NCBI RefSeq assembly: GCF_020905335.1
Contig: NZ_JAJJMN010000002.1
Coordinates: 1,302,001-1,366,000, forward strand
Origin: Flavobacterium lipolyticum
GTDB lineage: Bacteria > Bacteroidota > Bacteroidia > Flavobacteriales > Flavobacteriaceae
Reading direction: 5' to 3'
Length of the DNA: 64,000 nucleotides
Under the pieces are notes generated by a model. The model saw nothing but the letters and a program-made list of their open reading frames with translations. It made no database searches and was not told where the DNA came from. Below, piece after piece: positions 38,111-47,507 of this stretch. Position 1 is the stretch's first letter; every line of letters begins with the position of its first letter. The translations under genes and the position numbers were made by a program.

Positions 38111-38881
38111 TTTTTGGCAGAAGGTTTATTGATTTTGAAATATTTGTCAGATATCTGATGACATATATGACATATACCATCCCTGTTTTTTTTCGAATCC
38201 TGTAAGGTTTTTTCGGTCACTTTCTCATTTATGATTAGCAGTACACCAACTTGGTTTGATTAATTGGCTAATTCATACCTACTCTGTGGTTGCCTGTCAC
38301 AAAAAATATGCAAGCTAATACTTTAGCCCCGATAGCAGTGGAAATCCTTTTGTGCCGGGGTTCGGCACAAAAGATTGCAACGTATAGCGGGAAAAAGCTC
38401 CTAAAAAACAGCACTATATACAACTCACAAAGATGATCACTATGAATTAGATTCCGGCAATAAAAGATTGCCCAGGCAGTTCGCTAACGCTCCGGTGTAA
38501 GATACAGCGGGACCAGCTCCAAAAAAACAATATCAAACCTAAAAAAAATAATACTATATACAATTGACCATGATGACCACTTCAAAGCAGTTTCCCTGAC
38601 AGTTCCTGATACGTGATTCATCCAGGTCTAAAACTAAATCAGCTGATTCTAAGCTATAATAAAACAGCATCAGGAAAAGCAAAACAACTGATTCAAAGCT
38701 ATTGGTGCACAAATAAGAGATTCACTATATCATTGTTATATTCCCTAGCAAGCTTACTGCCTGCACAAAGCAGGCCAAAATAAGCCGCACTGGCGCCGTT
38801 TCATAAAAAAAGCAAACTAAATAACAATCATTAAAATTCATTTTTATGACAGCGTGAATAAAAATCTAAATAACAAGAGTA
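38111..38881. other. Gene-free repeat-containing stretch
   Basis: No supported gene. It contains the hairpin at 38347-38373 and an imperfect direct repeat (38384-38450 and 38505-38590) sharing AGCGGGA, AGCTCC, ACTATATACAA and GATGA-CACT blocks. Together with the small HTH gene just downstream it could be a replication, transfer or control region of the element; I see no decisive signature. Confidence 0.4.
38347..38373. repeat. Perfect inverted repeat
   Basis: CTTTTGTGCCG paired with CGGCACAAAAG, 5-nt loop. No T tract typical of a terminator follows, so a protein-binding or cruciform role is possible. Confidence 0.6.
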
Positions 38882-39166
38882 ATGGACCAGCTAAATCCTT
38901 TAACGCAATTCTTCAAAGCAATAGAAAAAGACCGGCGTATCAGCATTACCCCTATTGGAATTTTTGCGGCATTACTACAATTCAGAACTGCTGCAGGTTA
39001 TACGAATCCTATTAAAGCCTATAGGCATGAAATTATGAAGATTGCTAAAATAAGCGGCCCTGTTACCTACCATAGATGTATCAGAGACCTAAATGATTAC
39101 GGTTATATAAATTATCTTCCAAAGAGAAATAAAAATCAGAAGAGCATAATATATTTCACCGTTTAA
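38882..39166 (+). CDS. Small winged-helix protein of a mobile element
   Basis: 94 residues with no close named family known to me. Segments TPIGIFAALLQFRTAAGYTNP and KIAKISGPVTYHRCIRDLND, then YGYINYLPKRNK, form a winged-helix-like fold with a beta wing. Similar short genes are found in Bacteroidota conjugative elements beside replication or mobilisation functions. It is preceded by the repeat-rich stretch and lies just inside the proposed right edge at 39.3 kb. Confidence 0.65.
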   Translation: MDQLNPLTQFFKAIEKDRRISITPIGIFAALLQFRTAAGYTNPIKAYRHEIMKIAKISGPVTYHRCIRDLNDYGYINYLPKRNKNQKSIIYFTV

Positions 39167-39249
39167 GAGTTTACTAAAATTCTCAGTAAAAGATAGCAAA
39201 GCTATTTTTATGAGAAACTTGAGTTCTTTATCTCACAAGTAGATATTTT

Positions 39250-39323
39250 TTTTGCCACAAAAAGTTTAGGTGTTTTTTAAAGATATTTCACCACTTTAAG
39301 TTTTGTGGCAGAATCGTGGCACA
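39250..39323 (+). repeat. Right-edge repeats of the integrase element
   Basis: TTTTTTTGCCACAAAAA occurs at about 39247-39262, and AAGTTTTGTGGCAGAATCGTG then GCACA at 39298-39323. Both repeat the motifs at 31421-31436 and 31538-31562 in the same order and orientation. The two halves are also inverted relative to each other (GCCACAAAA, TTTTGTGGC). Confidence 0.5.
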
Positions 39324-39616
39324 TGCTGTTTTTGGGAACCAGAAATGTAGCAAATTCAAGGTCAAAAAAGGTGAGGCTCAAAACTGTATTACAATCTGAC
39401 ATCTGTCATAAAACTAATCATTGAAATAATTGATTTGATGGCAGATAATAAAATAGAATATCACTGGAGTGATGGACATTACGAAAACTTTGATCTTAGA
39501 AAAGAAGTTCTAAACCAGTAACAGTCCCAATAAAAAGAAGTCTGTTGTGATTATTAAATAAAAAACGGGCATATGAAACTTTTGTCAGACATACAGTACA
39601 TGTGATATACCACTAT
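39324..39616. other. Gap with a 27-codon ORF
   Basis: Contains an ATG at 39438 opening a 27-residue frame to 39521 (MADNKIEYHWSDGHYENFDL and so on) whose composition looks like the start of a real gene cut short. No RNA signal or terminator is evident. Confidence 0.35.
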
Positions 39617-40267
39617 CTAAGCCTTCTTTACTTTTTTCACAGCAGCTTCAATATCTTCTTTGACAAACTCCCAGTATTTACCTTTAAGGCACTCAGGATC
39701 AAAATCATCATCAGCTGAACTAAAATCCGTAAAGTTTTTCATGATCTGCGCTTGATCGTGTGTATATTCGCTTCTAATCTTATGAAACCTCAGCATTTTA
39801 CCAATATTGTACTTGGGCAGAAGTTCGTGAAGATCCCAGAAATCCTTCTTACGTCCTCCCCTTGAAACAACATCCACCTTCATGGCAATGATCTCCTCCA
39901 CTGTGGCCATACGTACCCCCTCAATTACAATAGCATCCTGGATAAACTTGTCATTGCTGTAATAAACATCCAGCTTTACTGTGTTTTCCCTGTCGATCCC
40001 TATAAGAAAAGATCTGCCCATGGCAGTAATACCTCCAAAAACTTTATCTACATATGGGAAATTTTCCCTCAAATACCCTTCAAGCACATCAAAATCTACG
40101 CTGTTGTAATCCTCATCTGTGAAAAGATCAATATCAACAGAAAGCCGGTGTCCGATCTGAAGGCTCAGAGCTGTACCGCCAACAAGCCGAAATACCTCAA
40201 ACTCTTCAGCCTGCATCAGCCTTAGAAGACTCTCCTTTAAAAGCGGATTTACCGTTTTCCAATACAT
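39617..40267 (-). CDS. AbiEii-family nucleotidyltransferase toxin
   Basis: 216 residues from ATG 40267. The nucleotidyltransferase signature is intact: LVGGTALSLQIGHRLSVDIDLF (residues about 25-50), with the GGTA box and the DID pair that holds metal. A C-terminal segment KKDFWDLHELLPKYN is also present. Members of this family act as type IV-like toxins that modify tRNA or other targets. The start overlaps the antitoxin stop in TGATG, indicating coupled translation. The neighbouring gene is the expected regulatory partner. Confidence 0.85.
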   Translation of the reverse strand: MYWKTVNPLLKESLLRLMQAEEFEVFRLVGGTALSLQIGHRLSVDIDLFTDEDYNSVDFDVLEGYLRENFPYVDKVFGGITAMGRSFLIGIDRENTVKLDVYYSNDKFIQDAIVIEGVRMATVEEIIAMKVDVVSRGGRKKDFWDLHELLPKYNIGKMLRFHKIRSEYTHDQAQIMKNFTDFSSADDDFDPECLKGKYWEFVKEDIEAAVKKVKKA

Positions 40268-40779
40268 CACGACCTTTTGGCTTTACTGTAATTCGGACTT
40301 GCGGTAAAGTGGGGCTTTGCAGCCGTTTCGCGAAGAACAGGCTTTATTTTCTCAATACCGTAAAAACGTACAATTTCTTTTTTCTCACTCATGTTTCCGC
40401 GCTCAAAAACCCTCGAGATAACAGCCTTCGACTGCTTCTCCCAATTAATCGCATCGATATTGGTATCCCAGAAAAGTCCTCTGCGAAGACGGCTCAATTC
40501 AGGATGCCGCCTCTGTGCTGATTTTTCTTTCTCCTTTTTAATATCGTAATAAACTTGTAATACCAGCAGCGCCCCTTCTGGAACACCAAGGGCTTCTTCT
40601 ATTTTAATGGCCAAAGCAGTATTCAGATTTCTCTTTCCCTTTACAATCGCATTGATAGTCTGAGCATGCTCAGAGAGGGTATGCGCAAAAGAAAGCTGGG
40701 ATATGTTTCTCTTATCCAGCTCACGCTTCAGTACAGCACCGGGATGAATCCCCTTATATTTTTCATAGTCCCTTTTCAT
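40267..40779 (-). CDS. XRE-type HTH/DUF6922 antitoxin
   Basis: 170 residues. An N-terminal HTH of the HigA/XRE type (GAVLKRELDKRNISQLSFAH ... QTINAIVKGKRNLNTALAI) is fused to a C-terminal DUF6922 domain (LFWDTNIDAINWEKQSKAVI ... IVRFYGIEKI). Upstream lies a likely promoter region and downstream the coupled toxin gene. The DUF6922 part recalls the separate, frameshifted protein at 3761-4076. Confidence 0.85.
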   Translation of the reverse strand: MKRDYEKYKGIHPGAVLKRELDKRNISQLSFAHTLSEHAQTINAIVKGKRNLNTALAIKIEEALGVPEGALLVLQVYYDIKKEKEKSAQRRHPELSRLRRGLFWDTNIDAINWEKQSKAVISRVFERGNMSEKKEIVRFYGIEKIKPVLRETAAKPHFTASPNYSKAKRS

Positions 40780-41161
40780 ACTGCAAATATAAACAAATTT
40801 GTTTACATAACAATCTGTCTGACTGCTGCTAAATACACTAAAAAAACAGGAACACTTTCATTGAAAACAGGCTAAAAGGGCAGCCAAAGTAGTGCCCGCC
40901 GTCTCCTGCATGCGCATAACGGCTCACGACGCCCTTCGGGACTTATAGCACTCCGGCTCCTTATCCGGACACTTGATTTGTGCTTTCTTTTTTCCCGTTT
41001 TCTTCTGAAAATAATTTTTAATTGATAAGTTCTTTGACATAAATAAAACACTAGAGGGTAATATTTTCTTTTGCGCGCTCTTGGCTACAACTGTTTGTTC
41101 TTAGCGTTTAGGGGCAATTTCTTTTGCGCGATCACATTTGTGTCGGCAGCAAAAGACGACC
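40780..41161. other. Gene-free flank beside the IS110 element
   Basis: The base composition is more G+C-rich in 40880-40990. It contains CCGG-CTCCTTAT-CCGG and two copies of TTTCTTTTGCGCG (41065 and 41118). I see no coding frame. If the IS110 transposase uses a downstream non-coding end, its bridge-type RNA could be encoded here; unproven. Confidence 0.35.
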
Positions 41162-42440
41162 TCAGAGGGCTTGGGTTATTTCAACCTCAATGCCCAATTT
41201 TTTTAGTTTGTCAATATAGGACTGAACTTGATTTTGCTTTCTTCTGGAATCAATGTAATCATAGCCTAATTCTAAATAAGGAACTTTATATTTTATCATG
41301 AAATAGGCAGCAGTCAGCATTTTATGACCAACAGCAACTAGAACTCTTTTTTTACCGCGTCTAACAAGAAGGTTTTCGTATTTTTTACGCAGATAACAAT
41401 CTTTTACACCTGTCGCTGACCATGCACATTCTATTAACATTAGTTTCAAATGCTGATTGCCGCTTGTAATTCTGCTCGAGCTCATTTTTCCAGCACTCTC
41501 ATTATTACCGGGGCAGACTCCTGCCCAAGATACCAGATGATGAACTGTTGGGAATTTGTCCATATCAACACCTATCTCAGCAATCATAGAAGCGGCACTT
41601 ATAGAATTAACTCCTGGAATTGTTTTTAAAAGATCAATCTCTGTTGAATATTGATTGCACAGTAAAGCTGTTTCTCTGTCTATCTTAGCGATCCTATAAT
41701 TTATGTTTTCAATACTAAGTCGAATAGTCTCAAGCATAAATTTATGGTGATCAGTAAGCTTACCTTTTAAAGCTTCTTTGAGAATATCTTTTTTCATTTT
41801 GATAGATCCATGACATAAGGCAAGTAGTTCTTCAAAATTATTATTGCCCTGCAGTAAAGCTGTTATGATTAAAATTCCTGTTTTACCAAATAAGTCCGTA
41901 ATAACATTACTGAGTTTAAAATTAGCATCCTGAATAACTCTTTCAAATCGGTTCCGTTCTGCTGTTGCATTCTGTACGAGTTTTTTTCGATAACGAGTCA
42001 GGTCTCTTAAGTCTCTTATTGTATTTGGTGGAACAAAGCTTGCTTTCAACAAACCGCTAAAAAGGAGTTTAGCTAGCCATCGACTGTCCTTTTTATCGGT
42101 TTTATGCCCCGGAATATTCTTAAGATGCCTTGCATTTACAAGAAGTATTTCAAATTCATCACTGAGAATATTAAAAACAGGCTTCCAGTAAACACCTGTA
42201 CTCTCTATTGACAAATGAGTGATCGCAAAAGGATTTAAGCCAACCGGATAAACCTCGTAGATCATTGGTATAAGTAGTAAAAGTTTTTGTCTCAGTTATG
42301 ATACCTGTACCCATTACAGTCACAACCAAAGTATCACGATGCACATCCATGCCTGCGCCTCGCTCAACAACCTGAGGAAATGAGATTTGTGATTTCCATG
42401 ATATAAAATTTACCATAAAGTTACGGTACCCCATTTTCAT
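41162..42440 (-). pseudogene. IS110-family transposase, frameshifted
   Basis: The N-terminal part (VVERGAGMDVHRDTLVVTVM ... LRGLSGWLKSF) ends in the wrong frame at CDHSF. The other frame carries ITHLSIESTGVYWKPVFNIL, the DEDD domain and the C-terminal Tnp20 domain (LLKTIPGVNSISAASMIAEIG, WAGVCPGNNESAGKMSSSRI). Deleting one base from the AAAA run at 42227-42230 (plus strand) restores a single frame of about 425 residues. IS110 normally has one uninterrupted gene and no programmed frameshift, so this copy is probably inactive. Confidence 0.85.
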
Positions 42441-42553
42441 GGCTGTTTGCGCTTGCGTTTTTTTTATATCATGACAATTTCTTTTGAAAACAATTTTTGG
42501 GAGTACAGGGAGAAAGAAATTTTAAACAATAGTAATCACTAAAATTTAAAATC

Positions 42554-42943
42554 ATGGAAATCACAGGACGAATTGTAAAAGACGCCTCCGTTTTTAAAGT
42601 AAAACAAAACCGTGAGGCCGTAAACTTCTCCATAGCAGTCAACGACAGCTATAAACCAAAAGACAGCACCGAGCTGAAAAAAATTGTCACCTACATCAAC
42701 TGCTCCTACTGGCTTTCCGCCAAAAAAGCTCAATGGCTCAAAAAAGCCTCAGTAGTGGAACTCTTCGGGCGCATTAGTATGAATGTCTATATCGGGAACG
42801 ATTCCGAGGCGCACGGCTCTCTGACCTTTCATACAAGTCACATTAAAATCCTCGCATTTGCTAAAAGTGAAAAGGAAACACTGCAGATAAGTGCAGGCGC
42901 TAAAGCCAATACCGAAAAAGAACCGGACGGCCTGCCCTTTTAA
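42554..42943 (+). CDS. ssb: Single-stranded DNA-binding protein
   Basis: 129 residues with an OB fold: MEITGRIVKDASVFKVKQN, FSIAVNDSYKP and SVVELFGRISMNVY. The C-terminal tip is EPDGLPF, an acidic-Pro-Phe tail of the type that binds replication partners. It is short and element-type rather than the housekeeping copy, and stands before PcfJ-type genes as in Bacteroidota conjugative elements. Its own frame is intact while its downstream neighbours are decayed. Confidence 0.9.
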   Translation: MEITGRIVKDASVFKVKQNREAVNFSIAVNDSYKPKDSTELKKIVTYINCSYWLSAKKAQWLKKASVVELFGRISMNVYIGNDSEAHGSLTFHTSHIKILAFAKSEKETLQISAGAKANTEKEPDGLPF

Positions 42944-42960
42944 TAAAACATTAAATGCAT

Positions 42961-43299
42961 AAACCTTAAAAAAATCAGTTACGAAAGCCTTTGAAAAATC
43001 AATATACGCCGAGTTTGACCTTTGTCAAGCTTTCAATAAAATAATCCTTTCCAACTTGGAATCATACAGCGAAACCAAAAAAAGAAAAACTAAAATCCTT
43101 TATAGAAGATTTACAAAATGCAGGATGTATCAGCGGTATGATTTCCTAATTTATCTACTATACAGACTGCAAAAAATTCTACATCAAACATCTTGATGAT
43201 TTGGAAAATATCCGCGAAGAACTCGAGAATTCCACTGTCTGGAATGCATCCACTCTTGGAAACCTCAACTGCAGAATGAGTCTTGCGCAAAATATATAA
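42961..43299 (+). pseudogene. DUF7222-like gene remnant
   Basis: Two frames give parts of one protein: KAFEKSIYAEFDLCQAFNKI in one, then KLKSFIEDLQNAGCISGMIS in the next. A TAA at 43147-43149 follows, then FIYYTDCKKFYIKHLDDLEN and a final stop at 43297. The GCISGMI...YYTDCKKFY pattern fits small proteins (DUF7222-like) beside PcfJ in these elements; the family label is tentative. At least one frameshift and one nonsense codon make it dead. Confidence 0.5.
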
Positions 43300-44189
43300 A
43301 ATGTAATGCCTGCGGGGGAAAACTAAAAATACAGGGCTGTAACCAAGTACATTTCAGAGAAATCGAATACTCTGCCGTTTTAGAGATATGTGAAAGTTAT
43401 CAGGTGGTACGCATTATCTGCTCACACAAACACATGAAAAAGAATTTCCCCCCGCTTACTCTCACAAAGAAGTCATGCAACATTGGATAAATCCAAAAGG
43501 CGAAGTGTGAACACTCTCACTGAGCACAAACGTTTTTTTAAATCTCTACGACGTTTGGAAATATTATTACCCACTTGAAATTCGCCCTAAGGATTTTCAG
43601 AACTCCTCAAAATACCACATTAACCCTTACAAGGTTTATCCCATAATGAAAATCCTGCCCCTTTTAAAACGCAATGGCTTTTAAACCGCTTTTTATGGTA
43701 TCGCTCCACAAATCCTCTTCACTGCGCTTTTGAAAGATTCCATTGCAGAAACTATTCTCAAAGCTTCCCGAACTTCATTGCTCAGCTATTATCTGACCTC
43801 ACGAGGACAAAACATAAAACAGAACTGGCAGGTAGTAAAAACCACTCTGAAATACCACTATAAAATTGAAGACTATAAAATATGGGAGTATTATATCGAC
43901 CTGCTCCGATTCTTTAAAAAAGACCTCAGCACCGAGATGCTAGCCTGTCCTGAAAACCTCAATGAAGCACATGACAGGCTCGTTACAAAAAAAAGAAAAG
44001 TGCAGAGAAAAAAACACCTGCTGGAAATACGCTCAGAGATGCGCGAAGCACAGCAAATTTATGCCAAGCAAAAGAAACCTTTTTTCGGACTGTGTTTCTC
44101 CAAAGAAAACCTCAGCATATCTGTAATTGAAACCGTAAAGGATTTTATGGATCAAGGAGATGCCCTGCATAACTGCATTTTTACCAATG
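43236..44189 (+). pseudogene. PcfJ-like protein remnant
   Basis: A frame from 43236 reads CLECIHSWK and CNACGGKLKIQG, a zinc ribbon. It shifts by one base in the C6 run at 43448-43453 and then continues through PAYSHKEVMQHWINPKGEV, TGA 43508, YDVWKYYYPLEIRPKDF and a TAA near 43684. The open part 43730-44194 ends in PFFGLCFSKENLSISVIETV and DALHNCIFTN, the PcfJ core. IS21 cuts it at 44190 and the C-terminal part is not found on the other side. PcfJ is a conjugation-associated protein of unclear function. Confidence 0.75.
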
Positions 44190-44314
44190 TGTAAATTCTG
44201 GTAAAAGTGACCACCCTATTCCGGTAAAAGAGATCAATTGACTCCGGTTCAAAGTGACCACCTCAAAAAGCCATGTTTGCAAAGAATATCTTACTTGTTT
44301 TTAAAACAAAAGAT

Positions 44315-45883
44315 ATGGCAAATAAACGACTAGATATGAGAAACATTTTGCAATTATTACGTTTATATACTCAAGGAGTAAGTAAGCTCCAAATAAGCAG
44401 ACAATTAGATTTGTCGCGCAATACTGTAAAGAAATATATTGAATCATTTCATCAAAATTCTTTTACCTATCAAGAGTTATCAGGTCTTAGTAATGAAGAT
44501 CTGGAAGAACTCTTTGATGGCCAGATAAAACCCGCTCCAGAAAAAAACATAGTTTTAGAATCCTTATTTCCCACGATAGAAAAAGAGTTAAAGCAAGTTG
44601 GTGTTACCCGCCATTTGCTCTGGGAAGAATATAGGGAACATTACCCTGATGGTTACAGTTATTCTCAGTTTTGCTATCATTATCAAAATTGGCGAGGCAA
44701 ACTCAAGCCATCTATGCATATGCATCATAAGGCAGGAGATAAAGTTTTTGTAGACTATAACGGAAAGAAATTATCCGTTATTGACCAATCTACAGGAGAG
44801 CTTTATGAGGTAGAAGTTTTTGTAAGTGTTCTAGGGGCAAGCGGACTTACTTTTGTAGAGGCTACCAGAACCCACAACAAAGAAGACTTTATAGGAAGTC
44901 TGGTAAAAATGCTAGACTATTATTAGGGTGTTCCTAGTGCTATTGTAACTGATAATTTAAGAACTACTGTTAAAAAGAGTGATAAATATGAGCCCTTAGT
45001 AACGGAATATTTTCTAGACTTTGCTTCTCATTACGGAACTACGATACTACCTAACAGAGCTTATCATCCAAAAGATAAGGCTCTGGTTGAAAATGCAGTA
45101 AGAATAATTTATACCAGAATTTTTGCTCCTTTACGCAAAGAAGATTTTTTTACTATAGAAGCTTTGAATGATGCTATTTTGCCGCTTTTAGAAAAGCATA
45201 ATACAATGTCTTTTAAAGGCAGGAAATACTCCAGATTAGATTTATTTAATGAAATAGAAAAAGAAACACTATCATTCTTACCTCTTAATGCCTATCAGCT
45301 TAAATGTTTTTCCAAAGCAACCGTCCATAAATCCAGTCATGTCTATCTCAACAAAGACAAACACTACTACAGTGTTCCTTTTATTTATATGGGTAAGAAG
45401 GTCTTGATTATTTACAGTAAAACCAGTGTTGAAATTTATCATGGACAGCGCATAATAGCCTGTCATAGCAGAGATTATTCCAAATATCTTTATACGACAA
45501 ATAAAGAACACATACCTACATCATATCAGTTTGTGGCAGAGTGGAACCCCGAGAGGTTTATCCAATGAGGAACTTCTGTTGGAGAATTTTGTAAATCATT
45601 TATTACACAAATATTAGATAAAAAACAGCATCCAGAGCAATCTTATAAATCCTGTACCGGTGTACTAAGCTTAGCCAATAAAGTAGGCAATGACAGATTA
45701 AACAATGCTTGTAAGAGAGCGATGGATTATGAAAAAATCAATTACCCAATCATCAAATCTATCCTAGAGAAAGGATTAGATTTAATTGATGAAGATCCTA
45801 CTATTGAAGACAAAGAAATACCCAAACATAATAATAATAATAATAATAATAATAATATCAGAGGTCGGGAATATTACAAATAA
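44315..45883 (+). pseudogene. istA: IS21 transposase IstA with two in-frame stops
   Basis: The ATG at 44315 (MANKRLDMRNILQLLRLYTQ) starts the usual HTH region (VSKLQISRQLDLSRNTVKKY) and rve core. The first catalytic Asp is in KVFVDYNGKKL and the next part is AIVTDNLRTTVK. A TAG at 44924 interrupts after MLDYY and a TGA at 45566 after RFIQ, both where TGG or a sense codon is expected (RFIQ-W-GTSVG). Without them the protein would be about 520 residues. A run of nine AAT codons near the end encodes nine Asn. Function requires suppression or is lost. Confidence 0.85.
45830..45856 (+). repeat. AAT trinucleotide microsatellite (9 units)
   Basis: Nine perfect AAT repeats inside istA, encoding an asparagine run close to the C-terminus. 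Unit changes keep frame. Confidence 0.85.
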
Positions 45884-45927
45884 TAACCATTAATAAATAA
45901 CTGTATAAATGATCAAACGTTAAAAAA

Positions 45928-46626
45928 ATGAAACAATTAAAGCTCTACGGGATGTCTAGAGCCTTTAATACTACTTTAAAAGCAAGTACCATTGATGAAC
46001 TTATTACCTATTTAATTAACTCCGAATATGATGACAGAGAAAATCGAAAAGTAGAAAGATTAATCAATATTGCCAAGTTTAGATATAAAGCTTTTATGGA
46101 AGAAATCGATTTTGATAGTTCCAGACGAGTAGAGAAAAACCTGATAAACAGACTTGAGTTTTATGATTTTATAAAAAACAAACAAAACTTTCTAATCTGT
46201 GGAAGTACAGGTTTTGGTAAAAGCTTTATAGCTACTGCAATTGGTTATAAAGCCTGTATGATGGGCTACAAAGTAATGTATTTTAATATCAATAAACTTT
46301 TTTCCAAACTTAAAATGGCTAAAGCCGATGGCTCTTATATAAAAGAAATTAATAAAATAGAAAAGCAGGATCTCATTATTCTAGATGATTTTGGGCTGCA
46401 GTCATTAGATAATCTTAAAAGGCAGGATCTTATGGTGATAATTGAAGACAGGCATGGAAAAAAATCAACTATTATTGCTTCGCAGTTTCCAGTTGAATCC
46501 TGGCATGAAGTTATTACAGAGCAAACCATTGCAGATGCAATTTTAGACAGAATCGTTCACAATGCTCTTCGAATAGAATTAAAAGGAGAATCAATGAGAA
46601 AAAAGAAAATAGATAAACAATCATAG
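45928..46626 (+). CDS. istB: IS21 helper ATPase IstB
   Basis: 232 residues with an AAA+ core: Walker A CGSTGFGKSFIATAIG (the usual form is GPTGVGKS), Walker B DLIILDDFGL and SQFPVESWHEV plus a DRIVHNALRIEL C-terminus. IstB assembles on DNA and assists IstA. The frame is intact and begins 44 bases after the istA stop. It may serve other IS21 copies in the genome. Confidence 0.9.
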   Translation: MKQLKLYGMSRAFNTTLKASTIDELITYLINSEYDDRENRKVERLINIAKFRYKAFMEEIDFDSSRRVEKNLINRLEFYDFIKNKQNFLICGSTGFGKSFIATAIGYKACMMGYKVMYFNINKLFSKLKMAKADGSYIKEINKIEKQDLIILDDFGLQSLDNLKRQDLMVIIEDRHGKKSTIIASQFPVESWHEVITEQTIADAILDRIVHNALRIELKGESMRKKKIDKQS

Positions 46627-46733
46627 AGTAAAATAATTTTATATTTTAAACTACTTTTTAGACACCTTTTTGAGTTCATTTATATTGCTCACTTTCATCC
46701 AGAATTAGGTGGTCACTTCGTCCAAAATATCCA

Positions 46734-47190
46734 CTTAGCCTCTTCTTTAGGTGTTTCTGCTGAATCAGTATCCGCATTTCTACCTTATATGTAATTGACA
46801 TCCTCTTGGGATTGTGTCGAAACTTTGAGGAAAAAACGATTGCAATTTTTCAATTCATTGACCACAATTTTGTTACAACTTTTCAAGTACTTTGCCGAAT
46901 TGTCTTTGGTTTGGAATAATATTCTCGCTTCAGAACACATAAGGACAACACCCAATTCCACAATAAGTTCTTCAAAAGCATAACTCTTACTTCTAAAACT
47001 TCCCGTCAAATCACTATTTAATCTTTTCTTTGCTCTTGTGGAATGGGTCAACTCATGTAAATAAGTTCAGTAATACGAAGCCTCTTTTAAAAAGCCTTAA
47101 TGTTGGGCATATTGAGTTTATCTGTTGAGGGCTGATAATAAGCTCTGTCTCCAAGAAAATTCATCTGACAATAAATCTTCTTTTTTCTTA
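46734..47190 (-). pseudogene. ArdC-like antirestriction protein remnant
   Basis: In several minus-strand frames: NFLGDRAYYQPSTDKLNMPN, a frameshift near 47087, a stop after SYY, then YLHELTHSTRAKKRLNSDLT carrying the HEXXH zinc site (HELTH). SKSYAFEELIVELGVV and NSAKYLKSCNKIVVNELKN follow. After VNYI a TAA interrupts; GRNADTDSAETPKEEAK runs to the IS21 right end. At least one frameshift and two stops show it is dead. ArdC helps incoming plasmids evade restriction. Confidence 0.75.
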
Positions 47191-47431
47191 AGACTGTTTA
47201 AAAGTTAGTGAGATACTCCCCTAAATAATAGAATATACTAAACCTATTATAGATTTGATAAAAGGGGAATTTGCTATGTTATTTATTTTAAAACAAATAA
47301 CTACATCAAATATAACAATTGTTTTAACACTCTTAAAAAAATAAAATCTGTTTTGTCATAAATAAAATATAAATTAATCTGTATAAAAGCTTAATACAAT
47401 TGGATCTTCTTCCGGACTGTACGGCACAAAA

Positions 47432-47460
47432 AAAAGCTGCAAGATTACCTTGCAGCTTTT
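47432..47460 (-). terminator. Terminator of the adhesin operon
   Basis: AAAAGCTGCAAG-ATTAC-CTTGCAGCTTTT, a 12-bp perfect stem 48 bases after the OmpA-family stop, with T/A tails on both sides. Confidence 0.85.
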
Positions 47461-47507
47461 CATAACAATTTAATTGACTCAACTTTATTAAAAAAGCTAA
47501 CTCTTTA

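Larger units (their letters stand above)
44190..46733 (+). mobile_element. IS21-family insertion sequence (about 2.54 kb)
   Basis: Left end TGTAAATTCTGGTAAAAGTG then ACCACC; right end, read inward, TGGATATTTTGGACGAAGTG then ACCACC. Subterminal repeats of CCGGTAAAAG and TGACCACC type are present at both ends. The two genes istA and istB are in the usual order. Flanking bases (left CCAATG, right CTTAGC) show no target duplication, so one flank was probably lost by a later deletion. It lies between truncated PcfJ and ArdC remnants. Confidence 0.88.

Noticed and set aside
38193..38203. TTCGAATCCTG match to the tRNA-like remnant at 31.6 kb
   Set aside because: Only eleven bases agree, flanked by poly-T; not enough for an att pair.
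44190..46733. IstA stops as programmed recoding
   Set aside because: The two stops lie where Trp or another sense codon fits and have no slippery site; IS21 istA is normally uninterrupted, so mutation is simpler.
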